Source: Oscarella lobularis (Eukaryota > Porifera > Homoscleromorpha > Homosclerophorida > Oscarellidae). Taken from it: 64,000 bases of DNA. The notes under the pieces are model-generated. The model did no database searches. It saw nothing but the letters and a program-made list of their open reading frames with translations, and was not told the origin of the DNA. The stretch covers positions 868,001 to 932,000 of the forward strand of contig NC_089178.1 of NCBI RefSeq assembly GCF_947507565.1, in the 5' to 3' direction. Below are positions 1-11,539 of this stretch, piece after piece; position 1 is the first letter of the stretch; the number at the start of each line of letters is the position of its first letter. The position numbers and the translations under genes were made by a program.

Positions 1-1038
1 AGTCGTCGCCGCTGCACCCTGCGTCAAAGCCAACGTAAACGCCGGCGGCGTCGACCCGTCGGCTCCCGTCGGCGTTGCCGTGACAACCTGAACTTGATTT
101 CCCTGGCCCTGATTCAACATCAAGATCTCCGTCGATTGTCCGCCGTCGGTGCTGACGATCAATCGTCCGTCGGCGGAACTGCTTATGGTGTAGGACGCTC
201 CCTGGACGTTATTGTCGCCGACGGCCAGTACGGGCGTAGCGGCGACGTCGAGTTGTTGGATCACTTGCAATTCCCCGGCTCCCGTTGCGCCGGCGACCCC
301 GCCCCCGGTCGCGTTATTATTTCCCACGCTTAGCATGGCGGCGGCGGCGTTGAGTTCGGCGTTCAATTCGGCGGTCGTCGTCGTCGTCGTTTCGATCACT
401 TGCTGCGGAACGCTTTGCGCGTCGTGAACGAGATGAACGGTCGTCGTTTCGACGAGTTGACTCGCGTCGATCGTCTGATCGTTCGTCGTTGTCGTCGTCG
501 TCGAGATTTCGTGGACGTATTCGGTGGGAACGATTTCCGTCGCCGCCGCCGCGAGATCGCTCGCCTTTATGTACGTGGGGGGAGAAGAGGAGTCAAAAGG
601 GGGCCCCGATTGTCGTCGATTGCGTACGCGGCGTCGTGCACGTTCGTTTTTGCGTTTCGAAGCGATTTCGAATGATCGCGATTAGCGCTGCTCGCATTCG
701 AAACGAGTTCAGTCACGCGCAACGAGCGCCCGTTGTCACGATAACGCCTTCGAACGCGATCGAGACGTTTCGAAGCGTCGCCGAACGACGGGGGGAATCG
801 AATGCTACCGCCAACGTCCATAGCGTCGCACGTTAGCTCTCGATCGCTTCGATTTAGCGTACTAGCGACCGAGCTCCGAGTGGTCCCCGAAGGCGCGCGC
901 GGCCCCAATCTCCCGAAATCGCTCCGACGCGGTCGGACGTATTCGCTTTACCTCTTGGTGCGTTGTCGTCTCGCTTTCGATTATCGCTTCGGTCGGAACG
1001 ATCACTTTTTGGTCGATCTCTTCGGTTTGCGTCGCCAT
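1..1038 (-). CDS. Unidentified low-complexity protein, 5' part only
   Basis: I do not recognise this gene. The start codon is at 1038 on the minus strand. Exon 1 (952-1038) encodes MATQTEEIDQKVIVPTEAII and nine further residues. An intron with a GTAAAG donor joins, in phase 0, an open exon running from 564 past the left edge of the window. The protein is rich in Thr, Ala, Gln and Val ([18 protein letters not shown]) and has no Cys, no zinc finger and no membrane segment in the visible part. Such composition is common in activation domains of transcription factors, but that is only a guess. The ATG lies about 240 bp from the divergent mannose-6-phosphate receptor gene, so the two may share a promoter region. 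Confidence 0.6.
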
Positions 1039-1278
1039 GTTTTTTCTCGGCGTTCGTAGACAGTGATATTAATGAGCTTGCGCAAGGCGGGAAAGTAGGC
1101 GAGAGCAATTCGATTTTATTTTAGAAACCCATCTTGGCAAAATACTGGCTTGCCTTAGATTTTTAAATTTAAAAACTACGCACGTACGACTGCATGTACA
1201 GTCGGCTCCGCGCGAGAGGGTGGGGAAAGGGTGGATCACGTTTTTTCCTCGTCACGTGCGCTTTACTCATTCGCAGCT

Positions 1279-2291
1279 ATGCTCATACGCATTTCTCTAG
1301 CTCTGTTTGTAGTACACTGCGTACGCGGCCAAGACGCGCTAGTGCAGTGTGAGAAGATATCCGAGTGTTCGTGCGAGATGAACAACGGCATGGGAACTAT
1401 TGATATATCTTCGTTGGCATCTCCAGATCCTGATCATCCACGGTTTGTCTATATCAAAGGCTCTTCTGGTCTTTGTAATGAAAATCTAGATTTAAAACTG
1501 ATGATGGCACATATACGTACAATTCGTGTCGTTTGTTCAATGCTGGAAATTGCATAGTTGCAAACTCAGTGGCTGTAAGTGTTGGTCATCTACCGACTGA
1601 CAGTTCTATGTATAATTTTAGGTGTGTCAATCAGATGCTGGGGGGATCAGCTGCGGGACACAGTCAAATATGACGTTCAAATATGATTCTGACAGTGAAC
1701 TTGTCACAATTGTTTATTATGGAGGCGACGAAAATAGGTACTGCGAGAGAATTGGCTGTAATTAAGTAGTTATATTTAAATTTCTTAGGCTATCTCTCGT
1801 TGAACTGCACTGCTCAAACACCACAAATTTTGAATATATAACTGAAGCTCCGCGGTACACCTACGTAAGTTTTAGCTTTCAAGAATTGTTTTTTTTATTT
1901 TCTTTGTGCAGCAATTTAAACTTTATGACGCAAGTTGCTGTTTTGTTTCTAAGGGGAAGAATTCCGCTATAAGTGCCGGCTCTGTGCTAGTCATAATGTG
2001 AGCAAGAGCAGCATAAGATGTTCTTTACAAACTTTTTCTTTTCAGCTTCTTCTGTGCACTGGTGACTTACTTTGTGGCCGGTCTACTTTTTCTGAAATTT
2101 AAGTCAGGTGCTACGGGCAAAGATATGATACCAAATCGCGGCTTTTGGTTTGGTCTCCCCGGAATGATCAAGGTAAGTCTAACCAGTGTACACGCGCGCT
2201 GATAAATGATGCATTTTTGTCTATGAAGGACGGAATTTTGTTTGTCTTTACGTGTGGGCGAACCCAAAAAGCCTACGCTCCTTTGGAATAA
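1279..2291 (+). CDS. M6PR: Cation-dependent mannose-6-phosphate receptor, copy A
   Basis: Type I membrane lectin expected to carry mannose-6-phosphate-tagged hydrolases from Golgi to lysosome. Seven exons (1279-1442, 1490-1574, 1622-1737, 1789-1864, 1912-1997, 2046-2172, 2229-2291) sum to 239 codons. The order is: signal peptide (MLIRISLALFVVHCVRG); Cys-rich lectin domain with CSCEMNNGMG and a YYGGDENR segment matching YKGGD of vertebrate CD-MPR; one membrane helix; and a tail with KDMIPNRGFWFGLPGMIKDG, which aligns with the human tail ([21 protein letters not shown]). The conserved Arg after GGD and the Glu/Tyr that follow fit sugar-binding positions of the family. An upstream in-frame ATG at 1231 exists, but 1279 gives a cleaner signal peptide. 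CACGTG lies 25 bp upstream. Confidence 0.87.
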
Positions 2292-2360
2292 TCCCATCAT
2301 TTGTGTTTTCTATTAGCAAATAGATCACGTTTCTCTTTCAGTACTCACGTGATTTCCTCC

Positions 2361-3433
2361 ATGCTCTTTCGGTTTGCTCTTCTTCTTTCGTCTCTCTTCG
2401 CCTCGTGCGTACAGGGCAATGACGTTAAATGCGAAAAGAAATCGTCTTGTTCATGCGATATGAACAACGGCATGGGACGCATTGATCTATCGTCGTTGGC
2501 TTCTAAAGATAAGAACAACCCGAGGTTTATCGAGAGATCTATCGCTAGTGACTAGCGATAGTAGTCTTCGCTCTGAACACTTACTGTTCTTTAGGTTTAA
2601 TGCTGACAATAATAGGTATACGTACAATCCATGTTTTTCGTTCAATCAAGGGGACTGCACAGCTGAAAACGAAGTGGCTGTACGTACTGTACCTGTCGCT
2701 GAAGTGACGGGAGTTTACGAGACAAAGTACACCTTTCCGGTTTCTAGGTGTGTCAATTGGATGATGGGGGCCTCAGCTGCGGAACTCAGACAAATATGAC
2801 ATTCCAATATGATCCTGGCACAGGGATCGTCTCGGTTATTTACAAGGGAGGCGACGGTGATAGGTACGGTAATCCAAGTGAATTAATTATATGATGAAAA
2901 TTACCGACTACGTTTAGGCTATCTCACATTGAGTTACATTGCTCAGAAAACAGCACTGTGTTTGATTTTGTCGAAGAAAACCCAAGCTATCACTACGTGA
3001 GTTCTTGTCAGTTACAATTTTCTCCGTAAGTTTTTTGGGCAGAATTTTAAACTTTACGACAAAAATTGCTGTTTTGTTTCAACATCAAACTCTATAAGTG
3101 CAGGATCTATACTGGTTATCATGTGAGCGAAGGGCCCTTATAAATATGTAGCACACTTGCTTTGCTAGCAATTTCTTTTTTTAGCTTCTTTTGCCTCCTT
3201 GTGACATACTTTGGGGCCGGTGTGCTGTATATGAAGCTAAGGTCAGGTGCTAGGGGAAAAGAAATGATTCCAAACCACAGCTTTTGGCTTGGTCTACCCG
3301 GAATGGTCAAGGTAAGGTAGTCCTAATTACATGCTAAAATTCAATATTAGCGGGATTTTTATCTGTGAAGAATGGAATTCTGTTTGTCTTCACATGTGGG
3401 CGGAAGAAAGAGACCTACGATCCTTTGCCGTAG
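2361..3433 (+). CDS. M6PR: Cation-dependent mannose-6-phosphate receptor, copy B
   Basis: Tandem paralogue of the gene at 1279, with the same seven-exon structure and phases: 2361-2524, 2595-2679, 2748-2863, 2918-2996, 3043-3122, 3185-3311, 3371-3433 (238 codons). Signal peptide MLFRFALLLSSLFASCVQG; lectin domain with CSCDMNNGMGRIDLSSLA, SCGTQTNMTFQYD and IYKGGDGDR (very close to IYKGGDEYD of mammalian CD-MPR); one membrane span; tail EMIPNHSFWLGLPGMVKNG. Both copies look intact. Exon lengths are identical except exons 4 and 5, and the protein sequences have diverged clearly, so the duplication is not recent. The start at 2361 was chosen over 2301 because it begins the signal peptide directly; CACGTG lies 15 bp before it. 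Confidence 0.87.
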
Positions 3434-3928
3434 AGGCTGCTTGCTTGAAGATCACATTTCCCTGTCACATGTTGTTCTACTTCGATTTTGCTCTTTTGCT
3501 AAGACTGCGAGTCGTTAGCCCACGTGAGAAGGCGCTCGTGAGAACTGGATACCTATCCGGGAAACGAAGGAAGACTACGTCACAGCTAGTAACGGCCACA
3601 CTTCCGCCTTGGGCGGACGATATCTCTGCATCTGACGCTGCACGGATTCGCGGAGAGCGGAATTAATCGAATTCGCGCGCCGCGAGCTCGTTGGACGCCG
3701 CCGATTCAAAGAGAACGGTCTCAATCGGACGCGTTACTAGGAAGAGACGAGACGAGCGCATCCCCCCATCCCCTCCCTCGTCGTCCAACGCAACGCCGTC
3801 GCCCGTACGTCTCACAAACACAAGACGGTAGCCATTAGCTACACTTGTGTATTTCGCAACTCGAAGGTGCGCGCAGCGCAAAACCACGTGCGTTCGTCTT
3901 CTTCGCCTATTCCTCGTCTCTCTACGTC
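3434..3928. other. Intergenic stretch upstream of FoxN
   Basis: No convincing gene. It holds the 3' flank of the second receptor gene and presumably the FoxN promoter and 5' leader. A CACGTG hexamer lies about 45 bp before the FoxN ATG. Open frames here are short and lack matching splice signals. Confidence 0.5.
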
Positions 3929-6190
3929 ATGGCCGCCGACCACGCGTATTCGTCGTCGTCGATGAAAGCGATCGTTCGAACCGAAACGACGACGACGACG
4001 ACGAACGCGCTCGCTTCGACGTCCAAACGACGCCGTTTCGTCTCGCCGCTCTCCCAATCGTACGATTCGGCGTCGTTTCGACGCCGATGTCGTCGCATTG
4101 GCGTCGCTGCCACGACAACGGACGATAAACGCGACGCGCACAACGACGACAACGACGACGAAGAAGAAACGATCGACGATCGCCTAACAACGAGCTGTTT
4201 CGCCGATCTCAAGATGCAAACGCTCGCCGAATGCGGACCGAACGTGTGCGAAGAACTCACGAATCTCGCCTGGCTACACGAAACCAATCTACTCAGCGAT
4301 CTACAAACGAAAACGAAGCACAAATTCGACGGATCGACGACGACGACGACGATCGATTCGCGTCGAGTTGTAACGACGACTACGACGGCGGCCCCCCCGC
4401 CGTCTTCTTCCGGTAAAAGCTCGTCTCCAATCCAATCGGTTGCCATGAGCACACCGACGAACGCTTTCTCGTCCTCCCCCGTGCGATCGGGCGGCGCCGC
4501 GGCGGCGATCGCCAACGCGACGACCGGCAAACCGCCCTATTCGTTCGCCTGTCTCATTTTTATGGCCATCGAAGACGCGCCGACGAAGCGGCTCGCCGTG
4601 AAAGACATCTATCAGTGGATACAGGACAATTTCGCTTATTTCAAAACGGCGCCGGCCGGCTGGAAGAACTCGGTTCGACACAACCTTTCGTTGAACAAGA
4701 GCTTCAAGCGAACCGACAAACAGCGGGGGCAGGTGAGATTTTTTCAGTCATAACGAAAGGGCGGGGGCGGGGGGGCTTTCGGGGAGGACGTTCCGGGCGC
4801 GTTCGTCGCGATTTCGACGGGTTTCTATTCTTCGCGTCGCGTTTGCTGTTGTGACTGCGCTTTGCCTAGCAACTCGTCGTCACTCGCACGCCCCGGGCGC
4901 GTCCGGTTTCTGGGTTGGGATTCTCTCTCGCGTTCGATCCGTTTCGCTATTGTCTGTCTCCGTATTCGTCGCTTCTTCGGACGGACGACAATCGTCACGT
5001 TTTTCTTTTTTTCTGGGGGGGCGCGACTCTAGGTTGGAAAGGGATCTCTCTGGACTGTCGATCTCGAGTCGAGAGCGGCGCTAGTCCAGGCGCTGAGAAA
5101 GACGCATCATCAACCGTTCGAGCAATATATACGTTCGACAGGCACAAAGCGATCATCCAGGTGGGAATGCTAGGCCTAGTATATGTATAGGTTGCCTCAT
5201 ATGCAATGCATATATGATGCTTCCTTCTTCTAATGTACCTATCATAAGCTTTTGCTCCATACATGTTGCTATGATTATTATTATTATTATTATTATTACC
5301 ACTTTTTCGTAGATCGTCTGAAAGTTCAGATGGGTCATCAGTTGACGGCAATGGCAGCAAAAGATTTCGTTCTGAATTAAGTGAGAGCCAAATATTTCGC
5401 ATTTTTTATCTAATCTAGAACTCTCTTAATTTTTTAGGTCCTGAGGAAACAGCTGCAGCCCAAATCATGTGCTCCTTTGGCGGAACGCCGACAACTTTCA
5501 GTAAATCCAGTAAATCCATTTACCTCCATCAATACGCGTCTCACATTTCATCTTAGCTACGAGGAACGCTACCAGCATTGTTACACCAAAACCAAAGCAC
5601 GTGGCCCACGCCACGCGATCGTCGTCCGCCGCCCATCGCCTGCGCGGCAAGCGCACCCTCAAGTCCGCCCAATCGACGGCATTCGAACCATCGTCATCAT
5701 CGTCGTCTTCGTCGTCACCTACGACGACGTCGGAAAAGTAATCACAAACCACATTCTTTCCATATCATTAATAATTCGAATTCGAATGTTTAGCAAAGCG
5801 GAACGGAACTTGTTTAGCGGACTCCAAACGGTGGCAACGGTCGCCTCGCTGGCGCGCGACATCGAAGAGAAATTGAGTCGGCACACGAGCACCCGTTCTA
5901 GTCCCATAATGACGCGACGAAGCAAGGCGGCGAATCAGAACGCCGCCAGTCGACTCCTTGAAGAGGCCGTCGCGCGCGAGTTTGCCGGAAAAGACGACGA
6001 CGACGATGACGACAACGACGCGGAAGTGGCCGCCGCCGCTTTGAATGATAGCGGATTCGGCGACGGGCGGCAAAGCGGGTCGAATAGTAGTCCAGAGAGT
6101 GCTGCAGCGACGGCGGAAATTTTTCTTCAAGCCGATAAGATTTTGACGATGAAAGGGGATTTGGCGTGCGAAACGAGCGCTGCTAGCTAA
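3929..6190 (+). CDS. FOXN: Forkhead transcription factor, FoxN2/3-like
   Basis: DNA-binding transcription factor of the FoxN2/3 group. Six exons (3929-4732, 5033-5160, 5313-5380, 5438-5509, 5557-5737, 5794-6190) give 550 codons. The N-terminal half is Ser/Thr/Asp rich and contains [13 protein letters not shown], a motif seen before the forkhead in FoxN proteins. The forkhead begins around residue 195 ([20 protein letters not shown]), includes helix 3 ([17 protein letters not shown]) and is split by the first intron (300 bp, no other gene seen in it). Exon 2 resumes with [13 protein letters not shown] and the FoxN-type [12 protein letters not shown]. The tail is Ser- and Asp-rich with no recognised domain. 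Intron 4 is only 47 bp. Confidence 0.88.
5272..5298. repeat. (TTA)n microsatellite in a FoxN intron
   Basis: Roughly eight TTA units lie just before the acceptor of FoxN exon 3. Simple repeat; no function suggested. Confidence 0.8.
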
Positions 6191-6380
6191 GAGAGGGGAA
6201 GTGTTAGATCGTTGGGATCTATGCGTTTCTCTTTATTGATGGATTTTTTTCTCTCTTAGGAATGCCTTTTCTGTTTATGTGCATGCTTGTTTTCAGAATT
6301 TTCGTGTGTTTGTTCTTTGCCTCTAATCAATATCTCCCCCGCACTCCTTTTTGCGTCTTGTGACTTCGTGGGATCGTCTC

Positions 6381-9022
6381 ATGGCAGCGACAGCGACTTC
6401 GTTCCTCTTTCTACTGGCGTTGACGTTCGGTCTCGCGCGCAGTCAAATCACCCCAAAAGTGTTCTATGTTGACGGTATTGACTGGTACTGTATACTGATT
6501 GCGTCCTAGCTGATATGTTCATAAAGGTCAGAAGGGCGAAGACAGCAATCCTGGCACGTTGGAAGAGCCGTTCAAGACGCTGCTTCGAGCGCAGGATGCC
6601 GTGCGAAAGGCAACGAGCAACGGCAAGGCCGTGCCGAAGGGCGGCGTGCAAGTGATTGTCGCGGGCGGTGACTATGACATGACTGGCGGCCCACTCGAAT
6701 TGGATGAGAGGGATTCGGGAAGCATTCCGTTCGAGTCGTCTCACGTTGAAGCTTATCCCATTACGTAGATAAATTTTAGTGCGAGAGAGAATTGAGTCAT
6801 AGAGTTTTGGTATTTTCTAGTTGGAGGGCGCTGTCAATGGGAACGACGACGCCTGTTCGACTCTTAGCGGGAAAGCGCATTCCTAATGACGCATTCAAGC
6901 CAGCGTCGCCTGCTGGTGTTGTCAAGGTTTCTTAGAGTGAAGATTAGGCACTCTATAGATTGTGAAGTGACACCTGAGCAGGTCAACCTGAAGGAGATGG
7001 GATTGAATGATTACGGAGACCTCGAGTCGGGCGACTTGCACTCCTGTGCCAACAATAAGATGGAATTGTTTTATAATGACGAAGTGAGTACGTCCGCGCC
7101 GCGAATAAATGAATTGATATTATTTTCATATAGCCAATGACCCTCGCTCGCCATCCGAACATCCAGGATGGCAGCTGGAAGTGGATGCAGATAAAAAGTG
7201 TTGCAGCTAACAGCAGCAACTCCTTTCAGTTCAACTGCAATGGGTAAATAAGAACGCTATTTTTCATGCTAGTTCAGACTCTTTTGACTCCAGATCCGTT
7301 TGGGAGGACACGTCGACCCTATGGCTTCACGGCTACTGGAAATTCGATTGGGCAGATAATTACGTTCGCGTTGCGAGCTTGACTAGGGATCAAGACATCT
7401 GCACCGTAAAAATTGATTCAGCGACGCCATTTGTCTACAGTAAAACAAATCGAATGCACAGTTATGTTTTATTTTATTTTCTGTGTCAGACCCACTGAAA
7501 AATGCTCGTTTTTATGCTCTCAATTCTTTGAGCATGTTAGATGCACCAGGAGAGGTATTTCTCTGCAGGGTACATTAATATTTTTTCTATTTTGCTTACT
7601 TGGGAGCAGTACTTTATCGATCGGAAGCAAGGCATTTTGTACTTCTATCCGCCTGAATCTCTTAATTTAGCAGGAGAGGTAATGGGACGCCTTTGTTTGA
7701 CAAGTAGAAAAATTACATTCTTATTTAGGCTTTTGTGTCGGTGGGACGAAATATACTTACAGCAACTGGCACGACGAATGTCAGATTTGAGTTGTTTTCT
7801 ATGTACTACAGTCGAGGAACTGCGGTTGTGCTATCCAACGGTACAGCTTTGACGACTCGCGTCAATTAATTAATTAATTAATTAATGCTTGCTTGTTTTA
7901 GTGAATCGGTTCGAAATCGAAGGGGGTCAAATTTCCAATACTGGAGACTATTCGGTCTTTCTAAGCGGTGCTAATAGCTCCGTTTTTGGAGTCGAGATGT
8001 TTGGCAATGGGTGCGGTGGGATTAACGTCACCGGAGGAGATCAAGTATTGATGCGTTTCTGTCTGCGTTTTTGTATAAAAGTCCCTTGTTAGAAAACTCT
8101 TACTCGAGGAGGCAATGCAGTTTCTGGTTGCGAAATTCACGAGTATTCTCGCTGGAAACGAACGTACATGCCCGGGATTTTTTGGTCAGGAGTGGGAAAT
8201 ACTTTCGAGGGCAATTTCGTATCCAACGCACCTCATTCTGGCATCTTAGGGGGAGGTAGCCTAAGGCTACACCGATCGTAGAAAGAATAGGTATTATAGG
8301 CTTATCTGCTTTAGGAACTGAGTGCACCTTTCAAGGCAACACTTTGAATGATCTTTGCTACGAGACGACAGACGCCGGCGCCTTCTACTCCGGACGCAGT
8401 TGGATTGATCGAGGCAATATCGTTGCATACAACTATTTTATAAGTATAAAAACAACGGAGAACGTTTTCTTGGGTTTTCCATCTGTGCAAGCCATCTATC
8501 TTGATGACCAGGTAGGTGAGGGGATTTTTAGAGGAGGGCGACTTTTTCTGAGTTTTGGTATGTACAAGATGAGTGGTTATAAAATATTCAACAATACGTT
8601 TGTTGACTGCCACTGTGGCACATTTATCGGAGGTGGTCGAAGAAACGAAGTTTACTATAACACTTATGACAACTGCGGACTCGATGTTTATTTGGACAAC
8701 CGCGGAATGGGTTGGCAGAAGGCAAACTGCCAACGAGTAATAACACCAGCATAAGTGCTCTTTCTAACATAAGTTCTCTTTTTAGACTGGTATGTTTGGT
8801 GAACAGTTGAACAGCGTGAATTACCAGAAGCCTCCCTGGTCGACTCACTTCCCCGAATTGGTCCACATTTTCGACGATCATCCGTGCGTTCCTGTTTACA
8901 ACTCGGTTCATGACAACACTTATTGTCATTCCGACGTACCCACCAGCAACTTCACGGATGTCACTCCAACTCAAATTCAGCAGTGGATGGACACCTTCAC
9001 GAACAATAAAGAAAAATGCTAA
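6381..9022 (+). CDS. Secreted right-handed beta-helix (pectin-lyase fold) protein
   Basis: Predicted secreted protein of 649 residues from fourteen exons, all joined in frame (first 6381-6474, last 8786-9022). It has a signal peptide (FLFLLALTFGLARSQ) followed by FYVDGQKGEDSNPGTLEEPF, the usual N-terminal motif of parallel beta-helix proteins of the DUF1565/GH141-like kind. Other family marks are AGGDY, PMTLARHPN, YFIDRKQGILYFYPP, then repeated helix turns rich in Asn and Gly (NVRFELFSMYYSRGTAV, GTECTFQGNTLNDLCYETTDAG, YKIFNNTFVDCHCGTFIGGG). These proteins usually act on or bind polysaccharides; which one is unknown, and I cannot point to catalytic residues with confidence. A run of TAAT repeats (7866-7887) lies in the ninth intron. 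Confidence 0.78.
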
Positions 9023-9138
9023 ATTTCAAGACCATTATTTCTTTGCACGAGTGGAGCATGCAAGTCTGTTTTTCCTACCATCTTCCTTGATTTTGATTTT
9101 CGTTTGTTTGTTGCGCAGAATTACGCAGGTCCGCGCTA

Positions 9139-10438
9139 ATGCGTAAACAGCAACCGGCACCGTTTTGGAATCCGCTCATCGTAAGAGCTTACAGAAGCAG
9201 CGATTTGCACGTAACAGTCGTACAACTTTATAAAGGCAGGAGGAGCAGCCGGAACGGCCGTAGATGTCGCCTTATTTCCTCTCGACACGATAAAAACTCG
9301 TCTGCAATCGTCGAGAGGGTTTTGGGGTGCGGGAGGATTTAGGGGAATCTACGCGGGGCTCGCATCAGCCGCCGCGGGCTCGGCACCAGGAGGTGGAATG
9401 CAAGAATTCTGATATAAATATTTTTCAATAATTTTATTTAGCCGCGACATTTTTCTGCACTTACGAGTCGATGAAGAATGCATTGAATCCTCTCGTCGAT
9501 CCGAAACGTTATTTCCTTGTGCACATGTTCGCGGCATCTGTGGGAGAAATTGTGAGGAGGAAATTTGAAATAATTTTGCATTATAAAAACCGTTTTATCG
9601 GCTAGGTTTCTTGTGTGGTTCGAGTTCCCGTCGAAATTGTGAAGCAGAGAACGCAGGCGGGACAGTATGTCACAAGCTATCAAGCTCTAAAGGGAACCCT
9701 CAAGTCAGAAGTGGGATCATAACTTATCTTTTGAGTCTGAGGTCATTTTCTCCTGTGCCTAGGGCTTTGGAGGACTCTATAGGGGCTACACGACTACAGT
9801 ATTTAGAGAGGTGTCTTCAGATTCGGTGGAAGGATATTTGAGAAATTAATCACGTTTTTCTGCTGAATGATAGATTCCGTTTTCTTTTATTCAGTACCCA
9901 GTGTGGGAGTTTCTCAAAGCAAGTCGATTGATTAATCAGTACTAGGCGCGAGAGCTTTGTGTGACTGCGCAGAAAGTGTGGAGTCAACACCAAGGCAAGG
10001 ACGTCGAGCCATTGCAAGGAGCTGTGTGTGGATCCATAGCAGGTGACGCATCCTATTTCTATTGTAATGCCTCTTTTGATCGACTGCGCAGGAGGGTTTT
10101 CAGCTGCTGTGACAACTCCTCTTGATTTTGCTAAAACAAGAATTATGCTAGCTGACGTAAGGAACTGGCTTTATGTGATTGTACGCAAATTTATAATATC
10201 TATAGAAATCTTCTTTTGAGGCTCGTTCTAGCATTGTAGCAGTAATTTTAAAAGTTGGCAGAAGCGAAGGCGTGAAAAAGTAAGCCAGACGCGAGGAGGC
10301 TGCAGTAGAAGACGTCTATTTGGGGGCTCTAGGCTTTTTAGTGGAATTGTTCCCCGAGTCACTTGGATTAGCATAGGAGGTTTCATCTACTTTGGAGTGT
10401 ATGAGGCTGTTAGAAAATTTCTGCAGTTTTCCACATAG
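9139..10438 (+). CDS. SLC25A26: Mitochondrial S-adenosylmethionine carrier
   Basis: Inner-membrane carrier importing S-adenosylmethionine into mitochondria in exchange for S-adenosylhomocysteine. Ten exons give 273 residues, the family's usual length. All three carrier signatures are present: [16 protein letters not shown] and PLDFAKTR, each opening a pair of helices. The N-terminus [20 protein letters not shown] matches human SAMC ([20 protein letters not shown]), as do [14 protein letters not shown] and [17 protein letters not shown]. The start at 9139 gives [14 protein letters not shown] before the first helix. The intron at 9919-9972 has a GC donor (CTCAAA|GCAAGT); any GT alternative nearby breaks the frame. 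Confidence 0.92.
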
Positions 10439-10630
10439 TATGAGGAGAACGTGCAAGACGGAAAACAAAGTAGTAACACATCGGAACGTCGTCATCTTAC
10501 TAAGAACGACTGTGATTCTGAAACAAAAGCCACCGGAAAGTGAAAGGTACAATTAACTATTTAGGCCATAGCCATATAGTATTTTGCTTTTCAATTGACA
10601 TACGCACATTGACCAGTAAAATCAGTTCGT

Positions 10631-11484
10631 TTAGAGACAGTTACTCATTGCTTCCCAAATGACGTCTGCCATTTTATCATATCCCACTGGTGTCAAATGC
10701 AGGCCATCATCCCAAAACCTTAGCAAGCGCCACCTTAGGAATTATTTATGTAAGCACAAAGGTGCTCACTTATTTTGATCTTCCTTGCTAAGAGACACGT
10801 AGGGAATCTCCTTAGACAGGTCTGCCAGCAGAGTTCTCGCACCAGACTTAGAGCTGAATTCTCTGAAAACAAAGATGAAAGTAAAAGAAGTTTAATATAG
10901 TATCCGCGCACCTAATTAAATCGTTAACATTTTCTCTATCTTTAGCGTGCTCCTTTCCCGTCTCACTCTATATAAGTTTATTACGTGTATCAAGTCATGA
11001 TCAGAACCACTTACAGCTTCATAAGAGCACTCCGGTATTGTGAGCGCTACTGTCCTAGCCCCTGCCTCGTGACACATCGAGTGGAGCTTGATAAGCGTTT
11101 CAGCCAACTTTTTCGTATCAACGTCATAGGCAAGATCATTTGTACCCCCCCAATATTATAACCCAGTCGTAGCGTCTCTCAGCGAGCAAGGCAGCTAGGC
11201 GAGTTCCCATGACAGAAGCATGTTCACCAGACACCCCTTTGTTAACAATCTGCATAAATCATTAATTTATTGCTGTAGAAGAGGTGTTTTGTTTCACTGT
11301 CAATTCGGCGTAGTTTTGTCTGAGCAGCTGTTCCAAGCGTTTGGAATACGGATCAAAAGCGAATCCCATGTGGTGATATCCCTGTGTTTTTAATTTCAAT
11401 TAGAAGTCTGTTTTCAGGCGGCTGAATTACTTCGGTGAGGCTATCTCCAAAGCATAAAACAGACAAGCTATTCGTTGTCGCCAT
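10631..11484 (-). CDS. SGNH/GDSL-type esterase, apparent one-base frameshift
   Basis: Small SGNH hydrolase, about 202 residues. Six exons on the minus strand: 11431-11484, 11298-11381, 11015-11249, 10912-10967, 10770-10862, 10631-10718. The catalytic blocks are visible: block I VLCFGDSLTE (nucleophile Ser), Gly block NKGVSGEH, GGTND block, and block V DDGLHLTPVGYDKM (Asp and His). Exons total 610 nt, one too many. A run of seven C at 11145-11151, where the GGTND motif needs six G on the coding strand, shifts the frame between IILGG and TNDL. This could be an assembly error in a homopolymer or a real lesion, since the rest of the gene is well kept. Substrate unknown. The start lies 55 bp from the divergent Death-domain gene. 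Confidence 0.82.
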
Positions 11485-11539
11485 CTCTAGTCGAATCCGG
11501 GAATTCGTTGCGGTGTCGCTTGCAGAACGAAAAGGGACG
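11485..11539. promoter_or_regulatory. Very short divergent intergenic region
   Basis: Only 55 bp separate the start codons of the SGNH esterase (minus) and the Death-domain/zinc-finger gene (plus). Both 5' leaders and any shared promoter must overlap here or extend into coding sequence. Confidence 0.5.

Noticed and set aside
3922-4530. Long open frame on the minus strand opposite FoxN exon 1
   Set aside because: Shadow of the ACG/TCG-rich FoxN coding sequence; no splice or start context and no recognisable protein.
5272-5298. Short repeats checked as a possible CRISPR or satellite array
   Set aside because: Simple trinucleotide microsatellite without spacers.
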